A stretch of DNA of 32,722 nucleotides from UBA2287 sp964479665 (GCA_964479665.1 CAYZNN010000032.1:1-32722), one strand, 5' to 3'; shown: positions 17,164 through 25,918, counted from the stretch's first letter. Translations and numbers: made by a program. The notes: generated by a model from the letters alone, not told the origin.

Positions 17164-17835
17164 ATGAAATCTGCATTTAACAGAATAACCATACTAATGG
17201 TGCTGGTTATAGTACCAAAACTATTATTTTCGCAGGGTTACCAGTTTGGTATATTTGTCGACCCACAGTTGGCATGGTTCAATTCCGACACAAAAAAATT
17301 TACTTCCAACGGTTCGATACTTGGATACGATATCGGATTTGCCGGCGAACGCTATTTTGCTCAAAGGTACGCTATGCTTTTTGGGCTATCGCTCGAGAGC
17401 TTGGGGGGCAACCTTAAATACAACGAAATTGGCTTTAACATAATAACTCGCGATGGATCATACCCTATTGCTGCCAACAGTAATGTGGAGTATAGAGGGC
17501 AATACATAAATGCCCCCATAGGATTAAAATTTAGAACAGTTGAAATTGGATATCTGAGCATTTTTGCTCAGGTTGCCATAAAGGGTCATTTCAAATTGAA
17601 GGGATTTGTTTGGGAAAAATCGAGTGGAATCGATAAAGAGGTTGTTTCAAACGATCAGGTTCATTGGGTCTTTGCCAGCTTCAGCATTGGAGCCGGAATT
17701 GAGCACTCTCTGGGTGGGCCTTCGGCTATTCAAACGGGTATTCAATTTACCAATAGTTTTACTCCTGTATACAAGGCAGGGCATGGACACATAGGCGTGG
17801 CAAGCCTTTCGTTACGTGTTGGTTTGGTTTTCTAA
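17164..17835 (+). CDS. outer-membrane beta-barrel protein (porin-like family)
   Basis: This 223-residue protein has a signal peptide (about residues 1-23, ending KLLFSQG) and alternating hydrophobic strands, including GYQFGIFVDPQLAWF, RYAMLFGLSLESLGG, YINAPIGLKFRTV, WVFASFSIGAGIEHSL and a last strand ending in SLRVGLVF with a terminal Phe, as barrel proteins do. It resembles the Bacteroidota outer-membrane beta-barrel family (PF13568). Ligand and role are unknown. nadE follows after 24 bases on the same strand, but no functional link is evident. Confidence 0.82.
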   Translation: MKSAFNRITILMVLVIVPKLLFSQGYQFGIFVDPQLAWFNSDTKKFTSNGSILGYDIGFAGERYFAQRYAMLFGLSLESLGGNLKYNEIGFNIITRDGSYPIAANSNVEYRGQYINAPIGLKFRTVEIGYLSIFAQVAIKGHFKLKGFVWEKSSGIDKEVVSNDQVHWVFASFSIGAGIEHSLGGPSAIQTGIQFTNSFTPVYKAGHGHIGVASLSLRVGLVF

Positions 17836-17859
17836 TCGTATAAGCAGATTTTGAAGTAA

Positions 17860-19512
17860 ATGAAAATAGCAATTGCCCAAATTAACCCTATAGTAAACGA
17901 TTTTGAAGGGAATAGGAGCCAGATAATCAATGCAATTAGCAAGGCAAAAAATTTGGGTGCTCAGCTGGTGGTTTTTCCAGAACTGTCGGTTTGTGGCTAC
18001 CCGCCTCACGATTTGCTCGATCGTCCTGATTTTATTGAAAAGTGCCTAGATGCTGTTGAAACCATAGCAAGGAATTGTTTCGGTATTTTTGCCATAGTTG
18101 GCGCTCCAGCGCCAAACAATGCCACTCAAGGGAAACTACTATTCAATTCGGCTTTCCTTTTGGGTGAAGAAAAAATTATTAGCATTCACCATAAGGCACT
18201 TTTACCTACTTATGATATTTTCGACGAGTACCGTTATTTTGAGCCAAACACTGAGTTTAGGGTTGCCGAATTGAATACTAAACGATTTGCAATAACCGTT
18301 TGTGAGGATCTGTGGGATGACCAGCCGCTTTCATCGGCAGTTAGGCGAAGCAAACTTTACAAAGTTTCGCCCATGGCTGAATTGGCCAAGCAGAACCCCG
18401 AAATTATTATAAATCTTGCAGCTTCACCATTTTCGTCGGACAACTACCAGAGGAGAGTTGAAGTTTTCAAACGAACAACCCATAGGTTCGGATTACCAGT
18501 TGTTTACGTTAATCAGGTAGGGGCTAATACCGATTTGGTTTTCGATGGCGGCTCTATGGTGATTAGCGGAAAAGGCAGCGTGGTTCTACTCCTTAAGCGA
18601 TTCGAAGAGGATTTGCAACTTATCGATACCGAAAAAATTGATTCGATGCCTGCCATAGAGGTGTTTAACAATGAGCAACGCATTGAACAAATTTATAAAG
18701 CACTGGTGCTGGGAATTGCCGACTACTTTAGGAAAATGGGATTTTCGAAAGCTACGCTTGGGCTATCGGGGGGTATCGATTCAGCTGTTGTGCTGTGCCT
18801 AGCTCAGAAAGCGCTTGGAAACGAAAATCTTAGGGTTCTTCTGTTGCCTTCGCAATATTCATCGGAACATTCTATCTCCGATGCAGTAAAGCTGGCTAAC
18901 AAGCTGAATGTTCAATACGATATTATTAGTATTGAGGAAACTTATATTCAAGTCAGTAGGAGTTTGCATTCTCTGTTCAATGGCCTACCCCAGAATTTAA
19001 CCGAGGAGAACATTCAGGCTCGGGTTAGGGGAGTTATGCTCATGGCGCTTTCCAATAAATTTGGCCATTTGCTCCTGAATACATCTAATAAGAGCGAAGC
19101 TGCGGTTGGGTATGGAACATTGTATGGCGACATGTGCGGAGCATTGAGCGTTCTTGGCGATGTATACAAAACCGATGTTTATGCGCTTGCAAAATATATA
19201 AATCGAGAAGAAGAAATAATTCCCCTAAACACCATAGTTAAACCGCCTTCGGCGGAATTGCGTCCTGACCAAAAAGATTCCGATTCGCTGCCCGAGTACG
19301 AAATACTGGATAGAATTCTTTACCTATACATTGAGGAGGGTATAAGCGAAAATGAGATTATAGTCGAAGGTTTCGATGTGGCAACGGTTAGGCAAACAAT
19401 AAAACTTGTTAATATGAATGAGTACAAGCGATTTCAAAGTCCACCCATATTGCGGGTAAGTTCGAAAGCATTTGGCTTTGGACGAAAAATGCCGCTGGTG
19501 GCTAAATATTGA
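17860..19512 (+). CDS. nadE: glutamine-dependent NAD+ synthase
   Basis: NadE converts nicotinic acid adenine dinucleotide to NAD+, using ammonia released from glutamine. The N-terminal nitrilase domain has its catalytic triad: E41 (PELSVCGYP), K112 (HHKALLPTYD) and C148 (ITVCEDLWDD). The C-terminal synthetase domain has the ATP motif LSGGIDS (S303-S308) and the segment TSNKSEAAVGYGTLYGDM. The 550 residues fit the two-domain glutamine-type enzyme. It is translated 24 bases after the outer-membrane protein gene and converges on the Crp/Fnr gene, whose stop is 6 bases away. Confidence 0.97.
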   Translation: MKIAIAQINPIVNDFEGNRSQIINAISKAKNLGAQLVVFPELSVCGYPPHDLLDRPDFIEKCLDAVETIARNCFGIFAIVGAPAPNNATQGKLLFNSAFLLGEEKIISIHHKALLPTYDIFDEYRYFEPNTEFRVAELNTKRFAITVCEDLWDDQPLSSAVRRSKLYKVSPMAELAKQNPEIIINLAASPFSSDNYQRRVEVFKRTTHRFGLPVVYVNQVGANTDLVFDGGSMVISGKGSVVLLLKRFEEDLQLIDTEKIDSMPAIEVFNNEQRIEQIYKALVLGIADYFRKMGFSKATLGLSGGIDSAVVLCLAQKALGNENLRVLLLPSQYSSEHSISDAVKLANKLNVQYDIISIEETYIQVSRSLHSLFNGLPQNLTEENIQARVRGVMLMALSNKFGHLLLNTSNKSEAAVGYGTLYGDMCGALSVLGDVYKTDVYALAKYINREEEIIPLNTIVKPPSAELRPDQKDSDSLPEYEILDRILYLYIEEGISENEIIVEGFDVATVRQTIKLVNMNEYKRFQSPPILRVSSKAFGFGRKMPLVAKY

Positions 19513-19518
19513 AAATTG

Positions 19519-20220
19519 CTATCCGAGGTTACTGATCCTTTCCAGTTTATAGGGGTCAATTATTTTTATCCTTCGTCCATCTAACTCCAAAACACCCTCA
19601 TCGGCAAAAGCCGAAAGGGTTCTAATGGCATTTGATGTGGTCATGTTCGAGAGGCTAGCCAAATCTTCGCGCGAAAGGTAAACCTTAATGGTCTCGCCAT
19701 CGTCTTCTAATCCGTACGTGTCGCGAAGAAATACAAGCGATTCGGCTAGGCGGCCGCGTATGTGTTTTTGGGTTAAGGTTACCGTTCGGTTGTTCGAAAA
19801 GCCCAACTCGGTAGCAAGCGATTTTAGAATATGATAGGTCAGCAGGGCATTGCTTTTCAGAACCTTAAGGAAATTACTTTTTTCAATTTCACAAATAATG
19901 CTGTCTTCAATGGCTTGAGCCGATGCAATATGATTTTCATCGGCAAAAAGAGCACGGTAGCCAATAAAACTCATTGGTTTAGCCATTCGTACAATTTGGT
20001 CGCGTCCCCCAACACCCTCTTTGTAAATTTTTACCTTTCCCTTGTATAGGCAAACAAGCCCCGAAGGAACATCACCATCGCGGTAAATAATCTCTCCTTT
20101 CTTGTAGGTAGAGCAGGTAAAGTACTTACGTAAAAGTTCTTTTTCCTTTGGCTTAAGGCCAATAAGTAGCGAGCAAACTCCTTCAAATGCACTATCTAAA
20201 TCGCTCTTTGTAAGCACCAT
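19519..20220 (-). CDS. Crp/Fnr family transcriptional regulator
   Basis: This 233-residue protein has an N-terminal cyclic-nucleotide-binding-type beta barrel (YKKGEIIYRDGDVPSGLVCLYKGKVKIYK) and a C-terminal winged helix (LSREDLASLSNMTTSNAIRTLSAFADEGVLEL). The recognition helix is SNMTTSNAIRTLSAF. Four cysteines are scattered in the N-terminal part but do not form an FNR-type Cx2-5C cluster, so an oxygen-sensing [4Fe-4S] cluster is not supported. The gene is next to flavodoxin on the same strand, 187 bases away, with its own -7 box and a terminator between them. Confidence 0.92.
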   Translation of the reverse strand: MVLTKSDLDSAFEGVCSLLIGLKPKEKELLRKYFTCSTYKKGEIIYRDGDVPSGLVCLYKGKVKIYKEGVGGRDQIVRMAKPMSFIGYRALFADENHIASAQAIEDSIICEIEKSNFLKVLKSNALLTYHILKSLATELGFSNNRTVTLTQKHIRGRLAESLVFLRDTYGLEDDGETIKVYLSREDLASLSNMTTSNAIRTLSAFADEGVLELDGRRIKIIDPYKLERISNLG

Positions 20221-20266
20221 AACAAATACTTTAATTATTTTTAAGCCACGAAATGTAATTGTACTG

Positions 20267-20274
20267 CAAATATA
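20267..20274 (-). promoter_or_regulatory. -7 box of Crp/Fnr gene
   Basis: TATATTTG on the minus strand matches TAnnTTTG, 46 bases upstream of the start at 20220. The same 8 bases occur upstream of the flavodoxin gene. Confidence 0.45.
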
Positions 20275-20351
20275 TACTTTTTTATGTTCTTCAGCATGTT
20301 AAGCTTTAATTTACTGTCATGCATTGCTTACAGTGTTATTGAAATTACTCA

Positions 20352-20388
20352 AAAAGAAAAAGCCCAATCCCATTGCGAATTGGACTTT
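20352..20388 (-). terminator. intrinsic terminator of flavodoxin gene
   Basis: On the minus strand a 12-bp stem with two G-U pairs (20388-20377 with 20370-20359) is followed by a T-rich run. It ends the flavodoxin transcript before the Crp/Fnr promoter. Confidence 0.8.
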
Positions 20389-20407
20389 GAAAAGAATATT
20401 TAGAGAA

Positions 20408-20929
20408 TTAAGCAAAGTGCATCTTTAAGCGTGCAACCCACTCTTTAATTCTGCGATCGGTAAGGTCGGCTTCAAAGTCTTCGTCAATGGGTAGGCCAAT
20501 AAACTCGTTACCAAAAAGTGCTTCCGATTCTTTGAATTCGTACTCGCAGGTAGGAACTTTACCAATAATATTGGCATTGTGCTTCAACATTTCTTTGGCA
20601 AGTACACCCATAGCATCTGCAAACATCATAGGGTAGGTTATATGGTCTCCTAGTCCGAATAGGGCAAAGGTTTTGCCTTTATAGTTGATTTTTTCGAGTT
20701 CAGACCGAAATATATCCCAGTCGGGCTTGGGTTTGTCCGATTGCCATGTTTCTTTTCCAATTGTAGAGCAGCCAAATATAATATTCTCGTATTTATCAAT
20801 ATCGGCTGCAGTACATTCCTTAATAGGCATTAAATCGGCATGATTTTCACCAAAGGCTGCCTGAATTTTTTTGGCAACACGCTCGGTAGAACCACCTGAA
20901 GGGCCGTAGAAAATTCCAATTTTTTTCAT
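20408..20929 (-). CDS. fldA: flavodoxin
   Basis: Flavodoxin is a small FMN protein that carries low-potential electrons in place of ferredoxin. The 173-residue protein shows the phosphate-binding loop (GIFYGPSGGSTERVAKKI), the FMN-stacking loop region around STIGKETWQSDKPKPDW, and the FGLGDHITYPMMF segment of the second FMN loop, all typical of long-chain flavodoxins. In this anaerobe it could serve the aldehyde oxidoreductase/hydrogenase electron pool, which is inference. It has its own -7 box and terminator and so is a single-gene unit. Confidence 0.95.
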   Translation of the reverse strand: MKKIGIFYGPSGGSTERVAKKIQAAFGENHADLMPIKECTAADIDKYENIIFGCSTIGKETWQSDKPKPDWDIFRSELEKINYKGKTFALFGLGDHITYPMMFADAMGVLAKEMLKHNANIIGKVPTCEYEFKESEALFGNEFIGLPIDEDFEADLTDRRIKEWVARLKMHFA

Positions 20930-20982
20930 AACTGTAATGTTTGCTATTTTGTGTGGATAACATGTATCGATTAGCTCACATA

Positions 20983-20990
20983 CAAATATA
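20983..20990 (-). promoter_or_regulatory. -7 box of flavodoxin promoter
   Basis: TATATTTG on the minus strand matches TAnnTTTG, 53 bases before the flavodoxin start. It is identical to the box upstream of the neighbouring Crp/Fnr gene. Confidence 0.45.
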
Positions 20991-21033
20991 GAAAATTGAT
21001 TTGGAATACTTATTAAGTAATAGATAATAATAC

Positions 21034-21918
21034 TTATTTAACCCCATTACCAAACGGTACAGTAACACCAACAGTAGGTAATCCATAGAGACCATCCATT
21101 TCTTTCGCAAAGGGTAAATAGAGTCCAAAATCGAGGCCCACCTTTTTAATTACATAGCGGTATCCGAAGGATAAAACAAGCATGTCAAATTCACCACCAA
21201 ATGGCATGTAGTAGCTTTCGGTTAGGAAATAACCTCGTGAGGTAACGCGTGCCATCCCATTTATGTTGATTACAGGCTTATCGGCCCAACCGCTCGAAGA
21301 GTATCCCCAACCCAATGCAAGGCTAAGGTTTTTATTCCCATCGCCCAGCGTTAGCGTACCGAATGCAATACCGAAATTCGATTCAGATGCACCTAGGACT
21401 GTTCCCGCAAAAATACCGGCCCCCAAGTTAACTTTGTCCTTGTTCAATGGGAAAAGAAAACTTTGGAACAATCCATACAGGGGTGTATCCTTCGGCTCCA
21501 AAAAGGAATAAGGGTATTGTTCCGGCGCTTACCGAAAACTTATTTGTGAACCCATAGGATAGTTGATTATAAAAAACCCATATGTTTTGGTAGTAGCCCT
21601 CAGCAGCTTTCAATCCGTAACCATTTGGAGTCCATAAGTAACGGGTTGCCTGTGGGTTATCGTCCCAAAGGGCGCCCTCAACCAACTTGGAACTCTCAAC
21701 CTCGCTTCTTTTAACAATTATGTTTTTACGCAGCGATATTTCGCCAAAATTTTCGGTATTTATAACCAACTTTTCGTCGTCTTCGCTGACAAGTATTCCA
21801 ACAAATTCATTACCATCCTTGGTTTCAATCTTTAGGAGGTTAGTCTTGTCCTGCGCATTAGTTTGTGAAAAGGCCGTAAAAACCAATGCTATAATGAAAA
21901 AATCGCTTTTGTTTTCAT
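21034..21918 (-). pseudogene. outer-membrane-type protein of unknown function, two frameshifts
   Basis: This reading is split into three frames. The signal peptide starts at ATG 21918 (MKTKAIFS), reaches an in-frame stop at 21889-21891, and resumes as ALVFTAFSQTNAQ if one base is added near 21893. The second part (KIETKDGNEFVGILVSEDDEKLVINTENFGEI) is a small beta domain often found at the start of Bacteroidota membrane proteins, followed by WVFYNQLSYGFTNKFSVSAG. A second shift of one extra base at about 21450-21460 leads to LNKDKVNLGAGIFAGTVLG and a barrel-like end at TVGVTVPFGNGVK. The repaired length would be about 294 residues. Function is unknown. Two independent lesions argue for genuine decay more than a single read error would. 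Confidence 0.78.
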
Positions 21919-21987
21919 TTTTTCAGGTTTTTGGGTTACAATTAAATCAGCAACGTAACTATGAGGTTGTTTTTACTATTCAGTTTT

Positions 21988-22104
21988 TTACCATGCAACT
22001 CCGAATGCTATGGTAGGAGTAGGAAAAAACACTGGAAGATCGATAAACGAATTTTCACCAGATTTTCCCAAATAGTAGGTAGTAAATCCCAATTCATTTT
22101 TTAC
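21988..22104 (-). pseudogene. C-terminal relic of an outer-membrane-like protein
   Basis: An open stretch of about 38 codons ending at TAA 21990-21988 reads VKNELGFTTYYLGKSG, then SFIDLPVFFPTPTIAFGVAW. It has no usable upstream start, because it begins directly in a terminator hairpin, but it looks like the last strands of a beta-barrel, with the aromatic C-terminal residue typical of such proteins. Its end (LPVFFPTPTIAFGVAW) weakly resembles the end of the frameshifted gene next to it. It may be what remains of a tandem paralogue. Chance translation cannot be excluded. Confidence 0.45.
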
Positions 22105-22135
22105 AAAAAAAAGACCCCCATCTCGGAGGTCTTTT
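22105..22135 (-). terminator. intrinsic terminator of symporter-synthetase-microprotein operon
   Basis: On the minus strand AAAAGACC pairs with GGTCTTTT (22135-22128 with 22116-22109), with further pairing inside, and is followed by a run of T. It lies just after the 52-residue membrane protein gene. Confidence 0.88.
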
Positions 22136-22154
22136 AAGCAAATTAAAATATTTC

Positions 22155-22313
22155 TTAAAAACGTGGTTTAAAAATATTCGAAAAGGCTTCCGATGCTTCC
22201 TTCGAAATCCAATCCCACCTTCGAATTATTAAAACGATTAGAATAATAACCGTTCCTATTAGAAGCCACTCGGTGGGCGTCAGATTTTTTATTCGATCGG
22301 TTAGTTTGCTCAT
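22155..22313 (-). CDS. 52-residue single-pass membrane protein
   Basis: This small protein starts MSKLTDRIKNLTPTEW and has one membrane segment (LLIGTVIILIVLII) followed by positive and aromatic residues (RRWDWISKEA). It does not match a family I know. ATG 22313 is chosen over an upstream ATG inside the synthetase gene because it lies 4 bases after the synthetase stop, and the upstream residues would be an extension of the wrong composition. It is the last gene of the operon, before a terminator. The position suggests a role with the symporter or synthetase, for example as a small regulatory subunit; this is inference. Confidence 0.72.
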   Translation of the reverse strand: MSKLTDRIKNLTPTEWLLIGTVIILIVLIIRRWDWISKEASEAFSNIFKPRF

Positions 22314-22317
22314 GTGC

Positions 22318-24375
22318 TTACTTTTCAATTCGTATTCGGGCATCAACGGCCACAACTCTATCTTTTCTACCTAGTAAAGGGTTTAAATCCATTTCGAAAA
22401 TCTCTGGGGCTGCTATTACCAACGCTGAAACCCTTGAAACCATTTCGGCAAAATGCTGTTCATTAACAGGCTCCTGTCCGCGAACACCTTGCAATATCTT
22501 GTAACCTTTTAAGCGCTGAATCATATCCAATGCTTCGGTTTGGGATATTGGGGCAAGTCCGGCGTTTACATCCTTTAAAACCTCAATGAATATTCCACCT
22601 AGTCCACAAAGAACCATATGACCGAATTTATCCTCGCGTTTTGCACCCACAAATAGTTCAACACCAGAAAGCATAGGTTGAATAAGAATTGCGGTGGTAT
22701 CCTTAATTCTTATCATTCGCTCAAACTCGCGGGTAACGGTTTCGGAATCCTTTACATTAAGAACCACTCCGCCCACATCGGATTTATGAACGGGGCCTAC
22801 TACCTTCATTACCACTGGAAATCCCAACCTTTGAGCCGATTGAACGGCCGTTTCGGCCGAAATTACCACCGCTTCGCCTGCACGGGTAATTCCAGCAGCA
22901 TCGAGCAGTTCCTGAAGTTTATCGGGTGCTAGGTAGCCATTACCAACGCTATCGATAACCTTGCGAATAGTTGTTGTATTAACTTCAGGTAAATGTGGTT
23001 TCGATTCTTGGGGTTTTGGAGTGAAGAATACTTTTGCTAAAGCATTTCCGAAAACTACCTCATCGGGGAAATTTACCCTTCCTTTGGCAAGAAAGTGAGC
23101 AATTTCGTCTTTCACATTTATAATAGAAGGAAGAATTGGATAAATGGGCTTTTTGCACTCCTTCATTTTGCGGTCGAGCAGGTCGTACACATCGAAAACA
23201 GGGAAAAGCCCAGGACTACCAAATATAACGGCCATGGCATCAACATTATCGAAGTCGTTTTCGCAAGCATCGATAATATGCCCAAGTTGCTCGGCGGTGC
23301 CAGTGGCCAGAAAATCGATTGGATTAGCAACCGATGAGCCTGGGTAAAGTTTCTCTAAAAGGGCTTTGGCCACTGGTCCTTCAATGGTTGGCACCTCGAG
23401 CTTGTTGTTCGAGAGCGAGTCGGTTAGCATTACGGCAGGGCCACCTGCGTGGGTTATAATGGCAATGCGCTTTCCCTTTAGCTCGGGGTGCATAAAAATG
23501 GCTGCTACTGTGGCTAGCTCATCGCGACCGCTGCAACGTACAATTCCTGCCTTGCGAAAAAGGGCCTCAACAGCCACATCGCTACTGGCAAGGGCTCCGG
23601 TGTGTGAACTGGCAGCCCGGCTTCCGGCTTCCGATCCACCCGACTTGATGGCCGCTATGCGACAGCCTTTTCTTACTAACGACGAGGCGTGCTTTAGCAG
23701 TTTATCGGGTTTGTTGACGCTTTCCACGTAAAGTAATTTAATTCGCGAGCTGGTTTTGGGGTCGAAACTTGTGTCCATATGCTCCAAAATATCTTCTACC
23801 CCCAATTGTGCGCTATTGCCAACCGAGTAAACCGACGAAAAAGTTAGCCCTTTTGGCAATCCGGCTTCCATAATAAAAACCGCAGTAGCTCCCGATCCCG
23901 AAATAAAATCGATTCCCATGGGATCGAGTTTGGGAACGGGAGTTGTAAACACGCCAGCGTAGTTTGAATTCATAACCCCAATGCAGTTGGGGCCAATGAG
24001 GCAACCTCCGGTTGCATTGATTGTTTCAACAATTTGCTCTTCGAGTTTGGCTCCCTCTTTGCTCTCCTCGTGAAAGCCAGCCGAAAGAATTATAAACGCC
24101 CGCGTTTCCTTTTGCTTTGCAAGTATTTCGACGGTTTGTGGGCAGAATTTTGCTGCAATGGCCAGAATGGCCAAATCGACCTGGGGCAAATCGGAAACCT
24201 CGCGGTACGATTTAACGCCCTGTACGGTATCGAGCTTAGGGTTTACAACGTAAAGGTTGCATTGGAAGTTGTTATCGATAAGGTTCTTTAGAACCTTTCC
24301 ACCGGGTTTCTGAACATCGTCGGAACCTCCAACGACAACTATGCTGCGGGGATTAAGTAACTGCTGGGTAATCAT
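22318..24375 (-). CDS. acdAB: ADP-forming acyl-CoA synthetase (acetate-CoA ligase, fused alpha-beta)
   Basis: This enzyme converts acyl-CoA, ADP and phosphate to an acid, CoA and ATP, a major energy-conserving step in fermenters. In the 685-residue fusion the alpha part comes first: CoA-binding domain (IVVVGGSDDVQKPGGKVLKN), then two succinyl-CoA-ligase-like domains with the phospho-histidine H258 in SSHTGAL. The beta ATP-grasp part follows after a linker at about 455 (LQELLDAAGITRAGEAV ... FPVVMKVVGPVHKSDVGGV ... MDLNPLL). The substrate could be acetyl-CoA or a branched or aromatic acyl-CoA; the sequence does not decide this. It lies 31 bases after the symporter gene and 4 bases before the small membrane protein gene. 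Confidence 0.95.
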   Translation of the reverse strand: MITQQLLNPRSIVVVGGSDDVQKPGGKVLKNLIDNNFQCNLYVVNPKLDTVQGVKSYREVSDLPQVDLAILAIAAKFCPQTVEILAKQKETRAFIILSAGFHEESKEGAKLEEQIVETINATGGCLIGPNCIGVMNSNYAGVFTTPVPKLDPMGIDFISGSGATAVFIMEAGLPKGLTFSSVYSVGNSAQLGVEDILEHMDTSFDPKTSSRIKLLYVESVNKPDKLLKHASSLVRKGCRIAAIKSGGSEAGSRAASSHTGALASSDVAVEALFRKAGIVRCSGRDELATVAAIFMHPELKGKRIAIITHAGGPAVMLTDSLSNNKLEVPTIEGPVAKALLEKLYPGSSVANPIDFLATGTAEQLGHIIDACENDFDNVDAMAVIFGSPGLFPVFDVYDLLDRKMKECKKPIYPILPSIINVKDEIAHFLAKGRVNFPDEVVFGNALAKVFFTPKPQESKPHLPEVNTTTIRKVIDSVGNGYLAPDKLQELLDAAGITRAGEAVVISAETAVQSAQRLGFPVVMKVVGPVHKSDVGGVVLNVKDSETVTREFERMIRIKDTTAILIQPMLSGVELFVGAKREDKFGHMVLCGLGGIFIEVLKDVNAGLAPISQTEALDMIQRLKGYKILQGVRGQEPVNEQHFAEMVSRVSALVIAAPEIFEMDLNPLLGRKDRVVAVDARIRIEK

Positions 24376-24406
24376 TATTTAAACGTGTTATTCTAAGTTG
24401 ACCAAC

Positions 24407-25849
24407 TTATTTGCCTGTATTCAAACTCTGCGACCATATGAAACTAAATAGCGGAGTTACAATTAACGAAACCAACATGCCTATGGTGCCTGCCTGTGGC
24501 GAGGGCATTCCAATAAAATAGAGTATAAGGCAGGTTGCAAGTCCTAGTATCCCAGATGATAGGCCGCCAAATCGGTTTACAGATTTTGTAAAGAGCCCCC
24601 AAACAAATGGGCCTAAAAAGAAAGAACCTATGGCACCCCAAGAAACACCCAGTATAGCCACAATTGAATCGATGTTTAGGTATGCTAAAGCAACCGAAAC
24701 AAATACAAAGAAAATGCTCATAACCCTCATCATGAGTGTTAACGACTTGTCGCCTATTTTCCTATTAATAAAGCCGGAGTAAAAGTCCTTTGTAAACGAC
24801 GAACTCGAAATTAGCACAAGAGCAGCCAATGTGGACATGGAGGCCGAAAGCATAAGCAGTAAAATTATAATCGAGAGCCCCTGTGGTATTACGTTGGTTA
24901 ACATTTCGGGCATGAGCCTATCGAAAATTGGAGCCCCATCTTTAAATACAATTGGTGTATTTTCGGGAGTAATAAACACACGGGTTGTTGAACCAACAAA
25001 GTATGCAACCCCTCCGATAAGCAAAGCAAAAACAGTTGAGGCAACCATGCCTACTTTAACCGATTTCTTATCGCGAATGGCATAGAACTTTTGAACCAGT
25101 TGAGGCATGGCAAAAGGTGCTACGCTAGTTAAAAATACCAGCGAAAGCAGAGGCCACCAGCCCGGAGGGCCAACGAGTTCGGTTAGTTTAGGTTTAATTG
25201 CAGCTAGAGTTTCGGTAATATTGGCAAGACCACCACCCTTATTAACGGTGCTGAAGTAGAGAATAATAACGCCAACTGTCATTATCAACCCAAAAATCAT
25301 ATCGATCATGGCCATCGATTTGTATCCACCCATTGAGAGGTACAATGCGGTAAATACGCCCATAAACAGCAGTGCATATTCGTACTGAATGCCAAAACTT
25401 GAAGTAAAGAGATACGACAGCCCCATGAATACGGCAGCTGAGTAGGGAATCATAAATACGAATATTACAATTGATGCCAAAAGTTTGAAGAATGGACTAC
25501 TGTATCGCTTCTCGAGAAATTCGCTCATTGTAGCAACACCGTATTCCGACGACATTTTCTTTATACGCCAACCGAAGAGAGCCCATACGCCAAAAACGCC
25601 CAGAAAGGCGTTAAAAACGGCAACCCACAAACCCGAGTAGCCAAAATTCCACCCAATTTGGCCAGCAAAACCTATGAAAAGCACAGCCGAGAAGTAGGCT
25701 GTTCCATAGGAGAAGGCACTCATCCAGGGACCAACATTGCCTCCGCCCAGAAAGAAGTCGTTAAACGATTTTGTTTTACGTAAACCAATAATTCCAACGG
25801 CAAGAATCATGATTGCGTAAAGGGTTATAACAATTATTTTAAGAGTCAT
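24407..25849 (-). CDS. sodium:solute symporter (SSS family)
   Basis: This 480-residue transporter of the SSS (PF00474) family uses the Na+ gradient for uptake. About 13 membrane segments are visible. The start has IIVITLYAIMILAVGIIGL, then SFNDFFLGGGNVGPWMSAFSYGTAYFSAVLF, and the mid-protein has MGGYKSMAMIDMIFGLIMTVGV. Substrate is not evident; acetate, proline and other small organic solutes are family possibilities. A clear promoter lies upstream. It is first in a unit with the ADP-forming synthetase, which makes an organic acid a plausible substrate, as inference. Confidence 0.95.
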   Translation of the reverse strand: MTLKIIVITLYAIMILAVGIIGLRKTKSFNDFFLGGGNVGPWMSAFSYGTAYFSAVLFIGFAGQIGWNFGYSGLWVAVFNAFLGVFGVWALFGWRIKKMSSEYGVATMSEFLEKRYSSPFFKLLASIVIFVFMIPYSAAVFMGLSYLFTSSFGIQYEYALLFMGVFTALYLSMGGYKSMAMIDMIFGLIMTVGVIILYFSTVNKGGGLANITETLAAIKPKLTELVGPPGWWPLLSLVFLTSVAPFAMPQLVQKFYAIRDKKSVKVGMVASTVFALLIGGVAYFVGSTTRVFITPENTPIVFKDGAPIFDRLMPEMLTNVIPQGLSIIILLLMLSASMSTLAALVLISSSSFTKDFYSGFINRKIGDKSLTLMMRVMSIFFVFVSVALAYLNIDSIVAILGVSWGAIGSFFLGPFVWGLFTKSVNRFGGLSSGILGLATCLILYFIGMPSPQAGTIGMLVSLIVTPLFSFIWSQSLNTGK

Positions 25850-25888
25850 TTGTGGAACTTTTTAAATGGAATTATTTTTTATCGGCAG

Positions 25889-25918
25889 CAAACTTACAAA
25901 AACTTTTTTGGGTTGCAA
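25889..25918 (-). promoter_or_regulatory. strong Bacteroidota-type promoter of the symporter operon
   Basis: On the minus strand TTG (25918-25916), 19 bases, then TAAGTTTG (25896-25889) matches the Bacteroidota sigma pattern well. The leader would be about 33 bases long. It drives symporter, synthetase and small membrane protein. Confidence 0.7.

Noticed and set aside
19900..20100. Possible iron-sulfur cluster in the first Crp/Fnr protein because it has four cysteines.
   Set aside because: The cysteines are widely spaced and do not form the FNR arrangement.
22318..22355. Upstream ATG giving a 66-residue form of the small membrane protein.
   Set aside because: It lies inside the synthetase gene and adds a segment unlike a membrane-protein start; ATG 22313 fits the 4-base gap.
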